Part shown: positions 43,079 to 51,427 of the stretch, in pieces | How positions within the stretch are numbered: the first letter of the stretch is position 1 | Layout: every line of letters starts with the position of its first letter | DNA from: Paracoccus denitrificans | GTDB taxonomy: Bacteria > Pseudomonadota > Alphaproteobacteria > Rhodobacterales > Rhodobacteraceae | Assembly: GCA_003240735.1 (NCBI GenBank) | Contig: QFNE01000001.1 | Span: forward strand, 186,001 to 250,000 | Length of the DNA stretch: 64,000 nucleotides | Direction of reading: 5' to 3' | Translations under genes and position numbers: made by a program | Notes under the pieces: generated by a model | Told to the model about the DNA's origin: nothing | Seen by the model: only the letters and a program-made list of their open reading frames with translations | Databases searched by the model: none

Positions 43079-46000
43079 TTACTGCGCGACGGTCACCCGA
43101 CCGCCGTCGGTCCATGCACTGCGACCGGGGCGATACATATCCTCGACGCTGGCGGCAGGGTGGCGGTACTGGCCGGGGGTCACCGCCCGCACGATATAGG
43201 CCAGACGGAAATCCGTCTTTTCCTGGATCGTCACCGCAGCCGAGAACCGGTCCTGCAGGAATTCGACCATGTCGGTGTCCTGCGTGGCGTCCAGCCAGTC
43301 CAGCGCATCGACATCGCCAGAACGGATCAGGTTCGGGTTGTCGATCTCGAATCCCGCCGGCAGCGGGTCGGTGACCATCAGACGCCCGCCGCCATCGTCC
43401 AGCGCGCTAACTGACAGGACGACGACCATGCGCGTTCCCTGCCCGACCAGTGCCGGATCGACCGGGCTGCCGTCCAGATCGTAATACTCGCGCGTGATGC
43501 GGTACCCCTGCCCGCCGGCTTGCGGCGGATCGACTGGTTTGCCCATCGCGGTGAACCGCAAGACCGCATCGGCGGTCCCGGCATTCGCCAGAACGTCGCT
43601 TTGCGGAACCGGCAGCGGAATCACCGCTGAATCTACTGCGGCCCCGTTCAGCGTGACCGGGGTCGCCGTCTTGGACAGCGATTCCGCGGCAAGGATGGTC
43701 CAAACGGCTTCCTGCGTGCTGGGGGACCAGCCCTTGCGGGTGTTTTCGGCGTTTCCGGTCGCCACGTCGCGCACCAGCGCCGCACGGTCGACGGCGGTCG
43801 AACCGACCTCGGCCGACAGGGCAAGCACGGCCGCCTCATCCCGCAGGCGGGTGCCGTAATCGGCGCGATAGACCGGCTTTTCCGGGTCGGCCATGTTGCG
43901 CGCGATCTGGACCATCGATTGCTGGAACAGGCGGTCGGCGCGCGCCGGGTCACCCGACTGCGCCAGCGCCGATCCCAGCAACGCCGAGGCCATCGGCGTG
44001 CTGAACGCCTCTGCTGCGGTGTCGGCGTAGTAGCGCAGGTCGCCCACCGTGGCCGCGCGTTCCCGTGCCAGCACCGCGACCGCATAGGCCAGCGCCGCGT
44101 TGTCATAGGGGTCGGCGGACTGCGGATCGGTGGCGTTGTTGGCCTGCGTCTGCAACCGCGCAATCGCCGCGCGATAAGGCGCGTCGGGCACGTTGTGGCC
44201 CGTCGCGCGTGCGCGCGACAGGAAATCGGTGGCATAGGCCTCCAGCCACAGGTCGCCCGACCCTGCCGACCACAGGCCAAATCCGCCGTTTGCGCCCTGA
44301 CGGCTCAGCACCGTCTGAATCGCCTTGTCGACGCTCAAAGTGGTGTTTTCATCCCGCCCGCTGCTTAGCTGTGCCAGTTGCGGCACATAGAGCAGCGGCA
44401 TCGCCACAGACGCCACCTGCTCGGTGCAGCCATAGGGATAGCGTTGCAGTCGCGCCAACTGCGTGGCCACGTCCAGCCGCGCGAAATCGCCCGAAGCCGC
44501 GTTGACCGTCGCCCCCGGTTGCAGACCCGCCAGCAGGCTTGCCGGCACGGTCATGGACTGGCCGGGGGCAAGGGTCGCTTCGGCCATGCGGATGGTGTCA
44601 GGCTCATTCAGGGCAACTGGAACGGTGATGTCCTTTGTCACCACGCCCCCGTCCGGCAATGTCAGCGACAGGGTCAGGCGACCCGTGCCGGATGCGGGAC
44701 CGGCGGTCAGCGGCACGCTGACCTGCGCCTCGCCATGTTCGGTCAGGTTGACGGGGCCCGACAACGCGCCCGGTGACAGGGTCGCATCGCCCGCGTCGGC
44801 GATGGAAACCCCGACCTCTCCGGTCGGGCCATCGACGTGGGTCAGGCGCATGGACACGCGGGCGACATCGCCCGGTGCCAGAAAGCGCGGCGCGGTCACG
44901 GTCATCACCACCGGGTCGCGGACGGGTGCCACGGCCTCGGCCTGACCGACGGCTGTATCGGACCAAACGACCGCCATCACCCGGATTTCACCGTTGAAGT
45001 CGGGGACCGGCACATCGACCGACACCTTGCCGTCGGTGCCCAAGGTCAGCGGGCCGGAGAACCAGCTCATCAGCTTTTCCGTGGGCGGCGGCGCGTCCGA
45101 GCTCGCGCTCATCTGCGCATCGCCGCCTTCGCGCAACGCGCCGTCGGCTGCACCCGAGGGCAGGATCAGCCGCCCGTACAGATCGCGCAGCGCGACGCCC
45201 AGACGGCGCTGGCCGAAGTAATGCTGCGACGGGTCGGGCGATTTGAACGCCGTCAGGTTCAGGATGCCCTGATCGACGGCCGCGATGGTTGCGTGAACCG
45301 TCTCGCCCGCCTTGCCGCCTTGCACGGCCAGTTCGACCGGGATCGTGCCGCGCGGCCGCGATTGTGCCGGGACGGTCAGCGTCGCCTGCAACTTACGCGC
45401 GCCGGGATCAACGGCGGCGTGGGCCAGGCCCAGCGTCCGGACCGGGGTCCGATCGCCCGGCTTGATCCCAGCCAGCGGTCGGATCGCGCTGACAGTCACG
45501 TAAACCCCCGCACCCCAGTCGTCCGTCACGGGCAGGGAAATGCGGTTCTCGCCCGCGGTCAGGTCCACCATCTGCAGCGACACGACGCGGTTCGACAGGA
45601 CGGACACCACGCCCGTGCCCGCAGCCTGCGCATCGACCGTCACTTGCGCGGTGTCGCCCGATTGATAGGCGGGCTTGTCCAGTGTCACGGTCAGCCGGTC
45701 CGGCGTGTCCGTGCCCCCGCTTGCCGCTGCGCCCCAGCCTGCCCAGAAATCAACCGATGCGCCGCCGGGTCCGTTTTCGGGCGCAACCACCAGTTCGTAT
45801 TCGCCCCAATCGACGTCCGCCTTGATCGCCACGGGTTCGGCACCGGTATCGACCGTCCCGTTGCTGACCTGCGTGCGGGTCGTGATCGGGTCCCAGTTCC
45901 ACTGGCCATCGATGCTGTACCACTGATACCGCGTGTCGATGCGGTTCAGCGTCCACTTGACCTTGGCGGCCACCGGCTTCAGCCCCGCGTCCAGCGCGAC

Positions 46001-48592
46001 GATCTGGAAACCGGCCTGCGTGCCTTCGTTCACTGCACCGCCTTCGAAGTCGGGCTTGACGCCGATGACCGGCGCGGCCGCGGGCAGGATCAGACGTTTT
46101 TCCGTCCGCTCAACCGGGCGACCCGCACCTTCGCGCACCGACAGGATGATCGTCGCGTCATAAGGTTGACCGCCCAGCGCGCCGTCACCCGGCAGCTCGA
46201 CACTGCCGGCATAATGCCCCTGCGCATCGGTTGTCCCGGCGGGCAGTTCCAGCGTGTCCGCGCGGGTTTCATCGTCATGCCGACGGAAGCTGTAGCCGTC
46301 ATAACCCGGCAGACTGCCCGCCCGCGTATACCGCAGCGAACCTTCGACCGGCAGGTCGGCGGCAGGCGCCCCGAACAGCCACCGTGCCGTCAGCTCGACC
46401 GGCAGCGCCACGCCCGGGGTGGCCGGACCCGGCGGAATTTCGGGGGTGAAGTCGATCCGCTCGGGCAGGAAATCCTCGACCAGAAGCGTCGTCTTGGCCA
46501 GTGCATCGCCGTCCGCCTCGGCCCGCAGTTCGATCTGCCAGGTGCCGCGCGGCGCGTTGGTCGGGATGTCCCACGCAAGGGTATAGCCGCCCGCACCCGC
46601 CGTTTGGGGCTGCTGGCGGGACTGTTCCACCCCGTCAGGACGCAGGATTACCGCCGTCAGCGGCAGACCGTCGATGGCCTTTGACACCGTGTCGCGCGAC
46701 AGGATCGTGGCGTTGACGGTTTCGCCTGCGCGGTATGCGCCACGGTCGGTCGTCACGAACACATCGATCGCGGGTGCCGGCGGCGCGCCTTCGACGCCGC
46801 GATCGGACAGATCGAATTCAGGCGCGGTCAGAGACAGGAATGCCATGTCGGTGGGATGACGATCCGCCCCGTCGCCCTGCCACTGGCTGACACCGACCAG
46901 CGCGGGTTCGGCCCCGCCCTGCCCGCGCATCAGCCCATCGGCAAACCGCGCGACACCCTCGGCGTCGGTCACGGTGCGGCCCAGAACGTCGTTGGCGCGC
47001 GACAGCAGCGTCACCTCTGCCCCCGCCTTGGGGCCGGCATCGGCAAGCCCGCGCACGGCAACCGTCAGGCCATCGGTGCCTGCCAACGTCGAGATCCCGA
47101 AATCCGAAATCACGAACCACTGTGTCGCCAGCCCGGTTTCGTCGTCATCGGGTCCGTCCAACCGGGCCTGCACGATATAGATGCCAGGCGGCAGCGGCCC
47201 CGCCTCGGCCGGGATGGCAAGGCGGGTCGTCACGTCCTTGTTCAGCACGTCCTGCCCGACGGGTTTGGCGACGTCCGCCGTCCCCGACCAGACCTTTGTC
47301 ACCATGTCGCTGGAAAAATAGCTGGCTTCCCACTGATCCAGCGGGACGGCAAACTTCTCATCCTCGATCACGCGGATCAGGTTGCGGTCGGCCAGACGGG
47401 ACAGGGTCATCTTGACCCGGTCCGTGTTGACCGTGACCATCGCAAGCCCCTGATCGCCGCCTGACGGCAGGATATATCCGCGCCCCGGAAAGCTGACCGA
47501 CGGCTGGCGGTCGCGAATATAGGTCGTGACTTCGGAATCCTTGACCAGCTTTTCACCGCTTTCGGCGGGCAGACCCGCGCGCAGGGTCAGCTTGACCTGC
47601 TGGCCAAACGCCAGCCCACTGGCGCACAGCTGCGATCCGTTGGCGTCAATCGCAAGGCCCTGAACGTCGCTGCGCACGAACGGCGCGTAATCGACGCCCT
47701 GCGCCAGATTTTCCGAAAACTGGACGCACAGGCGCGGTGTCACGCCCGCATTGTCGACCGAATTGTCGCTGACGCGGAAGCCATAGCGATCCTCGGCCTT
47801 CTCCAACGCCTCGGTCACGGCGGAATCGCCCGGCAGAAGCGTCGCCGCCAACCGCAGCGCCTTGAGCGAGGACGGCCCCCGGCCATTGCGGTCCCACGCC
47901 AGCGCAAGCCATTGCAGCGCGCGACCCGCCTCGGCGTCGTCCAGCGCGCGCAGATATCCGTTCAGCGCGGCAGCCCCTGCCATCCCGGCATCACCGCCCC
48001 CATCGGGGATGAACAGGATGATCCGCGCCAGTGTCGTCCAGTCGTCCGACGTGTCGCGGATGGCCACCATCTGCGACGCCAGATCCATGCCGACCCGCAG
48101 GTCCCCGGACGCCTCGGCCTGGGTAATGCGGGACGCCAGATCAGGTTCGGGGCTGGGCAGGTTTTCGACCGCGATCCGTTCGGCCAGACTGCGGGCGGCG
48201 CTGACGTCCTCGGGGCCAAGGGCGGGCAGCGCATCGGCACGCGCCGTGGCGTTCGGCGCCTCGACCGGGCTTAGCCGTCCAGACAGCGCGCCGAGGAACG
48301 GGGAAGGCGCGCCTGCACCGTCCGATTTTGGGAAGCACGCGCGCGAGTTCTGGTTATAGGTGAAGGCCACGCACTGTTCATTGGCCACGCAGCGTTCGAC
48401 GCAGGCCGACAGGGTTGTGTCGAAGACCGATTCCAGATCACCGCCCGGCAGGTCGGTATCGGGGATCATCACCGCACGCCGTTCCGGGGTCAGCTGGCCC
48501 GCGTCCCACTGCGACTGCGCAGATGCGGCGGCTGGTACCCCCACAAGAAACGCCGAAACAATCGCTGCAGCCCATTGAAAACGCATCCGCAT
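43079..48592 (-). CDS. Alpha-2-macroglobulin family protein with N-terminal PAN domain
   Basis: 1837 residues, by far the largest gene here. The signal peptide MRMRFQWAAAIVSAFLVGVPAAASAQ lacks a lipobox, so the protein is probably soluble periplasmic rather than a lipoprotein like E. coli YfhM. Residues about 45-115 look like a Cys-rich PAN/apple domain (LSACVERCVANEQCVAFTYN). A long series of macroglobulin domains follows. The thioester motif GCTEQ is at residues 1388-1392 (Cys1389), in an alpha-helical toroid region. Family members trap proteases that breach the outer membrane. The usual partner pbpC is not adjacent. ATG 48592 has GGTGGA upstream. Confidence 0.93.
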   Translation of the reverse strand: MRMRFQWAAAIVSAFLVGVPAAASAQSQWDAGQLTPERRAVMIPDTDLPGGDLESVFDTTLSACVERCVANEQCVAFTYNQNSRACFPKSDGAGAPSPFLGALSGRLSPVEAPNATARADALPALGPEDVSAARSLAERIAVENLPSPEPDLASRITQAEASGDLRVGMDLASQMVAIRDTSDDWTTLARIILFIPDGGGDAGMAGAAALNGYLRALDDAEAGRALQWLALAWDRNGRGPSSLKALRLAATLLPGDSAVTEALEKAEDRYGFRVSDNSVDNAGVTPRLCVQFSENLAQGVDYAPFVRSDVQGLAIDANGSQLCASGLAFGQQVKLTLRAGLPAESGEKLVKDSEVTTYIRDRQPSVSFPGRGYILPSGGDQGLAMVTVNTDRVKMTLSRLADRNLIRVIEDEKFAVPLDQWEASYFSSDMVTKVWSGTADVAKPVGQDVLNKDVTTRLAIPAEAGPLPPGIYIVQARLDGPDDDETGLATQWFVISDFGISTLAGTDGLTVAVRGLADAGPKAGAEVTLLSRANDVLGRTVTDAEGVARFADGLMRGQGGAEPALVGVSQWQGDGADRHPTDMAFLSLTAPEFDLSDRGVEGAPPAPAIDVFVTTDRGAYRAGETVNATILSRDTVSKAIDGLPLTAVILRPDGVEQSRQQPQTAGAGGYTLAWDIPTNAPRGTWQIELRAEADGDALAKTTLLVEDFLPERIDFTPEIPPGPATPGVALPVELTARWLFGAPAADLPVEGSLRYTRAGSLPGYDGYSFRRHDDETRADTLELPAGTTDAQGHYAGSVELPGDGALGGQPYDATIILSVREGAGRPVERTEKRLILPAAAPVIGVKPDFEGGAVNEGTQAGFQIVALDAGLKPVAAKVKWTLNRIDTRYQWYSIDGQWNWDPITTRTQVSNGTVDTGAEPVAIKADVDWGEYELVVAPENGPGGASVDFWAGWGAAASGGTDTPDRLTVTLDKPAYQSGDTAQVTVDAQAAGTGVVSVLSNRVVSLQMVDLTAGENRISLPVTDDWGAGVYVTVSAIRPLAGIKPGDRTPVRTLGLAHAAVDPGARKLQATLTVPAQSRPRGTIPVELAVQGGKAGETVHATIAAVDQGILNLTAFKSPDPSQHYFGQRRLGVALRDLYGRLILPSGAADGALREGGDAQMSASSDAPPPTEKLMSWFSGPLTLGTDGKVSVDVPVPDFNGEIRVMAVVWSDTAVGQAEAVAPVRDPVVMTVTAPRFLAPGDVARVSMRLTHVDGPTGEVGVSIADAGDATLSPGALSGPVNLTEHGEAQVSVPLTAGPASGTGRLTLSLTLPDGGVVTKDITVPVALNEPDTIRMAEATLAPGQSMTVPASLLAGLQPGATVNAASGDFARLDVATQLARLQRYPYGCTEQVASVAMPLLYVPQLAQLSSGRDENTTLSVDKAIQTVLSRQGANGGFGLWSAGSGDLWLEAYATDFLSRARATGHNVPDAPYRAAIARLQTQANNATDPQSADPYDNAALAYAVAVLARERAATVGDLRYYADTAAEAFSTPMASALLGSALAQSGDPARADRLFQQSMVQIARNMADPEKPVYRADYGTRLRDEAAVLALSAEVGSTAVDRAALVRDVATGNAENTRKGWSPSTQEAVWTILAAESLSKTATPVTLNGAAVDSAVIPLPVPQSDVLANAGTADAVLRFTAMGKPVDPPQAGGQGYRITREYYDLDGSPVDPALVGQGTRMVVVLSVSALDDGGGRLMVTDPLPAGFEIDNPNLIRSGDVDALDWLDATQDTDMVEFLQDRFSAAVTIQEKTDFRLAYIVRAVTPGQYRHPAASVEDMYRPGRSAWTDGGRVTVAQ

Positions 48593-48776
48593 GAAGTCCA
48601 CCCCAACCCTGCGCTGACAATCTGGTGAAACTGTGTCACGCGCGCATGACCAAGACAATCTGGAACATGCCGGAACCGCCCTTCGTTGGGCGTTCGGTCC
48701 CCGCCCTGTGACGCGGCGATCTGCGTGACGCGGGCCGCCGATGCTGGCACGCTGCCCCGATCAGGGAGGGAATATC
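48593..48776. promoter_or_regulatory. Divergent region with a 10-base direct repeat
   Basis: Between the alpha-2-macroglobulin and nitronate monooxygenase genes. GACAATCTGG occurs at 48616-48625 and again at 48654-48663, 38 bases start to start. No strong sigma-70 promoter is obvious. The repeat may be a regulator site or chance. Confidence 0.3.
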
Positions 48777-49739
48777 ATGCTGCCACCAATCTTGTCCGGG
48801 CTGCGTCTGCCGGTCGTCGCCTCGCCCATGTTCATCGTGTCGGGGCCGGAACTCGTCATTGCCCAGTGCAAAGCGGGCATCGTCGGCAGCTTCCCGGCGC
48901 TCAACGCGCGCGAAGGGGATGGCGAGCCACCGCTGCTGGACGCGTGGCTGACCCGGATCGAGGAAGAGCTGGACCGCCACAATCAGGCCAACCCCGACCG
49001 CCCCGCGGCGCCCTTTGCCGTCAACCAGATCGTCCACCGCTCGAACGCCCGGCTGGAACGGGATATCGAGATCTGTCACCGCCACCGCGTCCCGATCTGG
49101 ATCACCAGCCTGGGCGCCCGGCCCGAGGTGAACCACGCCGCCCACGACTGCGGCGGGATCGCGCTGCACGACATCATCAACACGACCTTCGCCCGCAAGG
49201 CGCTGGAAAAAGGTGCGGACGGCCTGATCGCCGTCGCCGCCGGTGCGGGGGGACATGCCGGGTCGCTGTCACCCTTTGCGTTGATCCAGGAAATCCGCGC
49301 GTTCTTCGACGGCCCGCTGCTGCTGTCGGGCGCCATCGCCACGGGTCGTGCGGTTCTGGCGGCGCAGGTTGCAGGCGCCGATCTGGCCTATATCGGCAGT
49401 CCTTTCATCGCCACGACCGAGGCGAACGCCGCGCCCGACTACAAGCAGATGATCGTCGACAGCGGCGCGGATGACATCGTCAATTCGTCGCTGTTCACCG
49501 GCATCCACGGCAACTATCTCAAGCCGTCGATCCGGGCGGCGGGGATGGACCCCGACACGCTGGAAGGCGCGGACCCGAGCACCATGAATTTTAAACCCAA
49601 CGCCAAACCAAAGGCGTGGAGCCAGGTCTGGGGATCGGGTCAGGGCATCGGCGCAGTCAAGGCGGTGGAGCCCGCCGCCGTCAAGATCGATCGGCTGGCG
49701 GCCGAGTATCTGGCCGCGCGTCAGGCGGTGTGCGCCTAG
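48777..49739 (+). CDS. Nitronate monooxygenase-family flavoprotein
   Basis: 320 residues of the 2-nitropropane dioxygenase/NMO family (TIM barrel, FMN). Motifs: LPVVASPMFIVSGPELVIAQCKAGIVGSFPALNAR at the N-terminus, a mid-barrel His in SLGARPEVNHAAHDCG, VAAGAGGHAGSLSPFALIQEI for phosphate binding, and LSGAIATGRAVLAAQVAGADLAYIGSPFI. It oxidises nitronates or related carbanions with O2. GGGAGGG six bases upstream of ATG 48777 fixes the start; the earlier ATG at 48741 lacks a site. Confidence 0.9.
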   Translation: MLPPILSGLRLPVVASPMFIVSGPELVIAQCKAGIVGSFPALNAREGDGEPPLLDAWLTRIEEELDRHNQANPDRPAAPFAVNQIVHRSNARLERDIEICHRHRVPIWITSLGARPEVNHAAHDCGGIALHDIINTTFARKALEKGADGLIAVAAGAGGHAGSLSPFALIQEIRAFFDGPLLLSGAIATGRAVLAAQVAGADLAYIGSPFIATTEANAAPDYKQMIVDSGADDIVNSSLFTGIHGNYLKPSIRAAGMDPDTLEGADPSTMNFKPNAKPKAWSQVWGSGQGIGAVKAVEPAAVKIDRLAAEYLAARQAVCA

Positions 49740-49757
49740 ACTAAAGCCGTCTGCGAA

Positions 49758-49784
49758 GCCGGTCGCCCTTACAGCGCGACCGGC
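49758..49784. terminator. Hairpin at convergent gene ends
   Basis: GCCGGTCGC (49758-49766) pairs perfectly with GCGACCGGC (49776-49784) around a nine-base loop. It spans the stop codon of the 2-hydroxyacid dehydrogenase and lies 18 bases after the nitronate monooxygenase stop. Neither strand has a U-run, so terminator function is likely weak or rho-assisted. Confidence 0.45.
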
Positions 49785-50722
49785 GTCAGAACAGGTTTGC
49801 CGTCGAAATGCGCGATCAGGTTGTCGACCATCGTCTGGGCCATCGCCTCGCGCGCCTCGAACGTGCCGGAGGCGTGGTGCGGGGCAAGCGTCACGTTGAG
49901 CAGTGACGTCAGATCGGGGTTCGGCTTTGGTTCGTTGGCAAAGACGTCCAGCGCCGCGGACCCAAGCGTGCCGTCGCGAAGGGCAGCGATCAGCGCCGCC
50001 TCATCGACGACCGACCCGCGGGCGATGTTGACCAGCGTGCCGTCCGGCCCAAGGGCACGCAGCACATCGGCGTTGATCAGATGCTCGGTGGCTTTGCCGC
50101 CCGGCACGATCACCATCAGGATCTGCGCCCAGTCGGCCAAGGCGACCAAGTCCGGTTCATACCTTGCACCGACGCAGGGCTTTTCGCTGCGAGTATGATA
50201 AGCGATGTCCATCTTGAGCGCGGTCGCGCGTTCCAGAATCGCCTGACCGATCTGGCCCATGCCGACGATCCCCAAGCGGGCGCCGGTCAGACTGTGCGTC
50301 AGGGGAAACTCTCCGTTCGCCCACGCGCCGTCACGCACGAACGCATCCTGCCGGATCAGATCGGCGCGCGCGGCCATCATCAGCATGATCCCGGCATTGG
50401 CCACATCGTCAGACAGCGCGACCGAGGCATTCGTGAGGATGACCCCCTTGGCCTTCAGCGCCGGGGCGTCCATCCGGTCGTATCCCGCCGAATTCGAACT
50501 GACGATTTCCAGCGCCGGCAGACGATCCAGCAGATCGGCGGTGATGGTCGTCGGTCCGCTGGCGACAATCCCCCGGATCCGTGCGCCGAACTGGTCCAGC
50601 ATGGCCGTACGTTCTGCTGCATCTGCATCATGATAGCGGTGCAAAGTGAAACGCTGTTCCAATTGCGCGATCTGGTCGGGCCGCGTGCCAGCCATCAAAA
50701 GAATATCTGGTTTGTCGGTCAT
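49769..50722 (-). CDS. D-2-hydroxyacid dehydrogenase (glyoxylate/hydroxypyruvate reductase-like)
   Basis: 317 residues of the D-isomer 2-hydroxyacid dehydrogenase family. The NAD site is LGIVGMGQIGQAIL, catalytic Arg in NIARGSVVDEAAL, Glu in VFANEPKPNPDL and His in LAPHHASGTFEAREAM. It reduces a 2-keto acid to the D-2-hydroxy acid in the cytoplasm. Likely substrates are glyoxylate, hydroxypyruvate or a sugar-derived keto acid; family sequence alone does not decide. It is a single-gene unit transcribed towards the nitronate monooxygenase gene. Confidence 0.92.
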   Translation of the reverse strand: MTDKPDILLMAGTRPDQIAQLEQRFTLHRYHDADAAERTAMLDQFGARIRGIVASGPTTITADLLDRLPALEIVSSNSAGYDRMDAPALKAKGVILTNASVALSDDVANAGIMLMMAARADLIRQDAFVRDGAWANGEFPLTHSLTGARLGIVGMGQIGQAILERATALKMDIAYHTRSEKPCVGARYEPDLVALADWAQILMVIVPGGKATEHLINADVLRALGPDGTLVNIARGSVVDEAALIAALRDGTLGSAALDVFANEPKPNPDLTSLLNVTLAPHHASGTFEAREAMAQTMVDNLIAHFDGKPVLTPVAL

Positions 50723-50981
50723 GTCAGGCCCCTGTCATCGTGCCGGTGGATGCAACTTTTGCCGTCGTTTGCCGGTGATGTGCCGCCCGGCGGGATCGTT
50801 TGTCAACAACGCCTGGGTGGGCCACATCGTTCGACCGACGCCCAATCTGTTGCGGCAATGCCGCTGGTTCAGACCGCTTTCATGCGCTGGGCGCATAGCG
50901 GCACTGTCCAATGCTGCGTTGCAGCAATTACCCTTAGTCCCCAGATAATGGTCATCCGAAACGCTGATGAAAGTTGAACGA

Positions 50982-51140
50982 ATGACCCGCCTCCTGACCG
51001 CCGTCACCAACGCGATGCTGATCTTTGGTGCCGCATGCGAAAGCGCAAATGCGGTCCGCAACAGCCGCAAACCGTCCGCATCGGCGCTGAAGACGCTGGG
51101 CATTTCGGACGCCTCGTTCCGGGAAATCCGTCTGGCCTGA
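50982..51140 (+). CDS. Small protein of unknown function (52 residues)
   Basis: An ORF with ATG at 50982 (an in-frame ATG at 50967 adds five residues). The N-terminus MTRLLTAVTNAMLIFGAACESANAV looks like a short hydrophobic or signal-like segment. The rest is basic: RNSRKPSASALKTLGISDASFREIRLA, with a LGIS-type turn seen in small alphaproteobacterial proteins. A strong terminator follows 46 bases later, supporting a real transcript. The ribosome site is weak. I do not recognise a family. Confidence 0.5.
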   Translation: MTRLLTAVTNAMLIFGAACESANAVRNSRKPSASALKTLGISDASFREIRLA

Positions 51141-51185
51141 TCCGGCCGACAGGGCCGCATCGCAAGCAAGTCGCAAGACCGTACG

Positions 51186-51213
51186 GTCGGCTCTGTCAGA
51201 GCCGGCCTTTTTT
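51186..51213 (+). terminator. Rho-independent terminator
   Basis: GTCGGCTC (51186-51193) pairs with GAGCCGGC (51199-51206), eight pairs with one U-G, loop TGTCA, followed directly by CTTTTTT. It ends the transcript of the 52-residue protein. Confidence 0.9.
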
Positions 51214-51248
51214 CGTTCTGGTAGCACCACGGGCAGACGTGCATCAGC

Positions 51249-51325
51249 TTGTCTTACACCATTAGTCGATTTTGAGCGTAGATCGGGTCAACCTCTGTCA
51301 AAAACCGGCTTAACTTGTATGACAA
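51249..51325. promoter_or_regulatory. Candidate FadR-type GntR operators
   Basis: TTGTATGACAA (51315-51325) matches the FadR-subfamily consensus TNGTNNNACNA exactly. TTGTCTTACAC (51249-51259) matches except for the last base, 66 bases upstream. Both lie before the dehydrogenase gene, and a FadR-type regulator is encoded right after it. Autoregulation of the pair is a reasonable inference. Confidence 0.5.
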
Positions 51326-51334
51326 CAGCGCCCT

Positions 51335-51367
51335 CTGGTTGACAGACCAGTGCCGACATGCAGTCTT
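51335..51367 (+). promoter_or_regulatory. Candidate promoter for the semialdehyde dehydrogenase operon
   Basis: TTGACA (51339-51344) is a consensus -35; 17 bases later AGTCTT (51362-51367) is a poor -10. The -35 lies within an inverted repeat CTGGT-N6-ACCAG (51335-51350), so a repressor there would block the promoter. The spacing differs from the N3 of the usual FadR-type site. Confidence 0.4.
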
Positions 51368-51427
51368 CTGCGCGACGCCCGACCGCCGTGAGGTCCGGCA
51401 TATTCAATAGCAAGCGGAGACAGTCCC

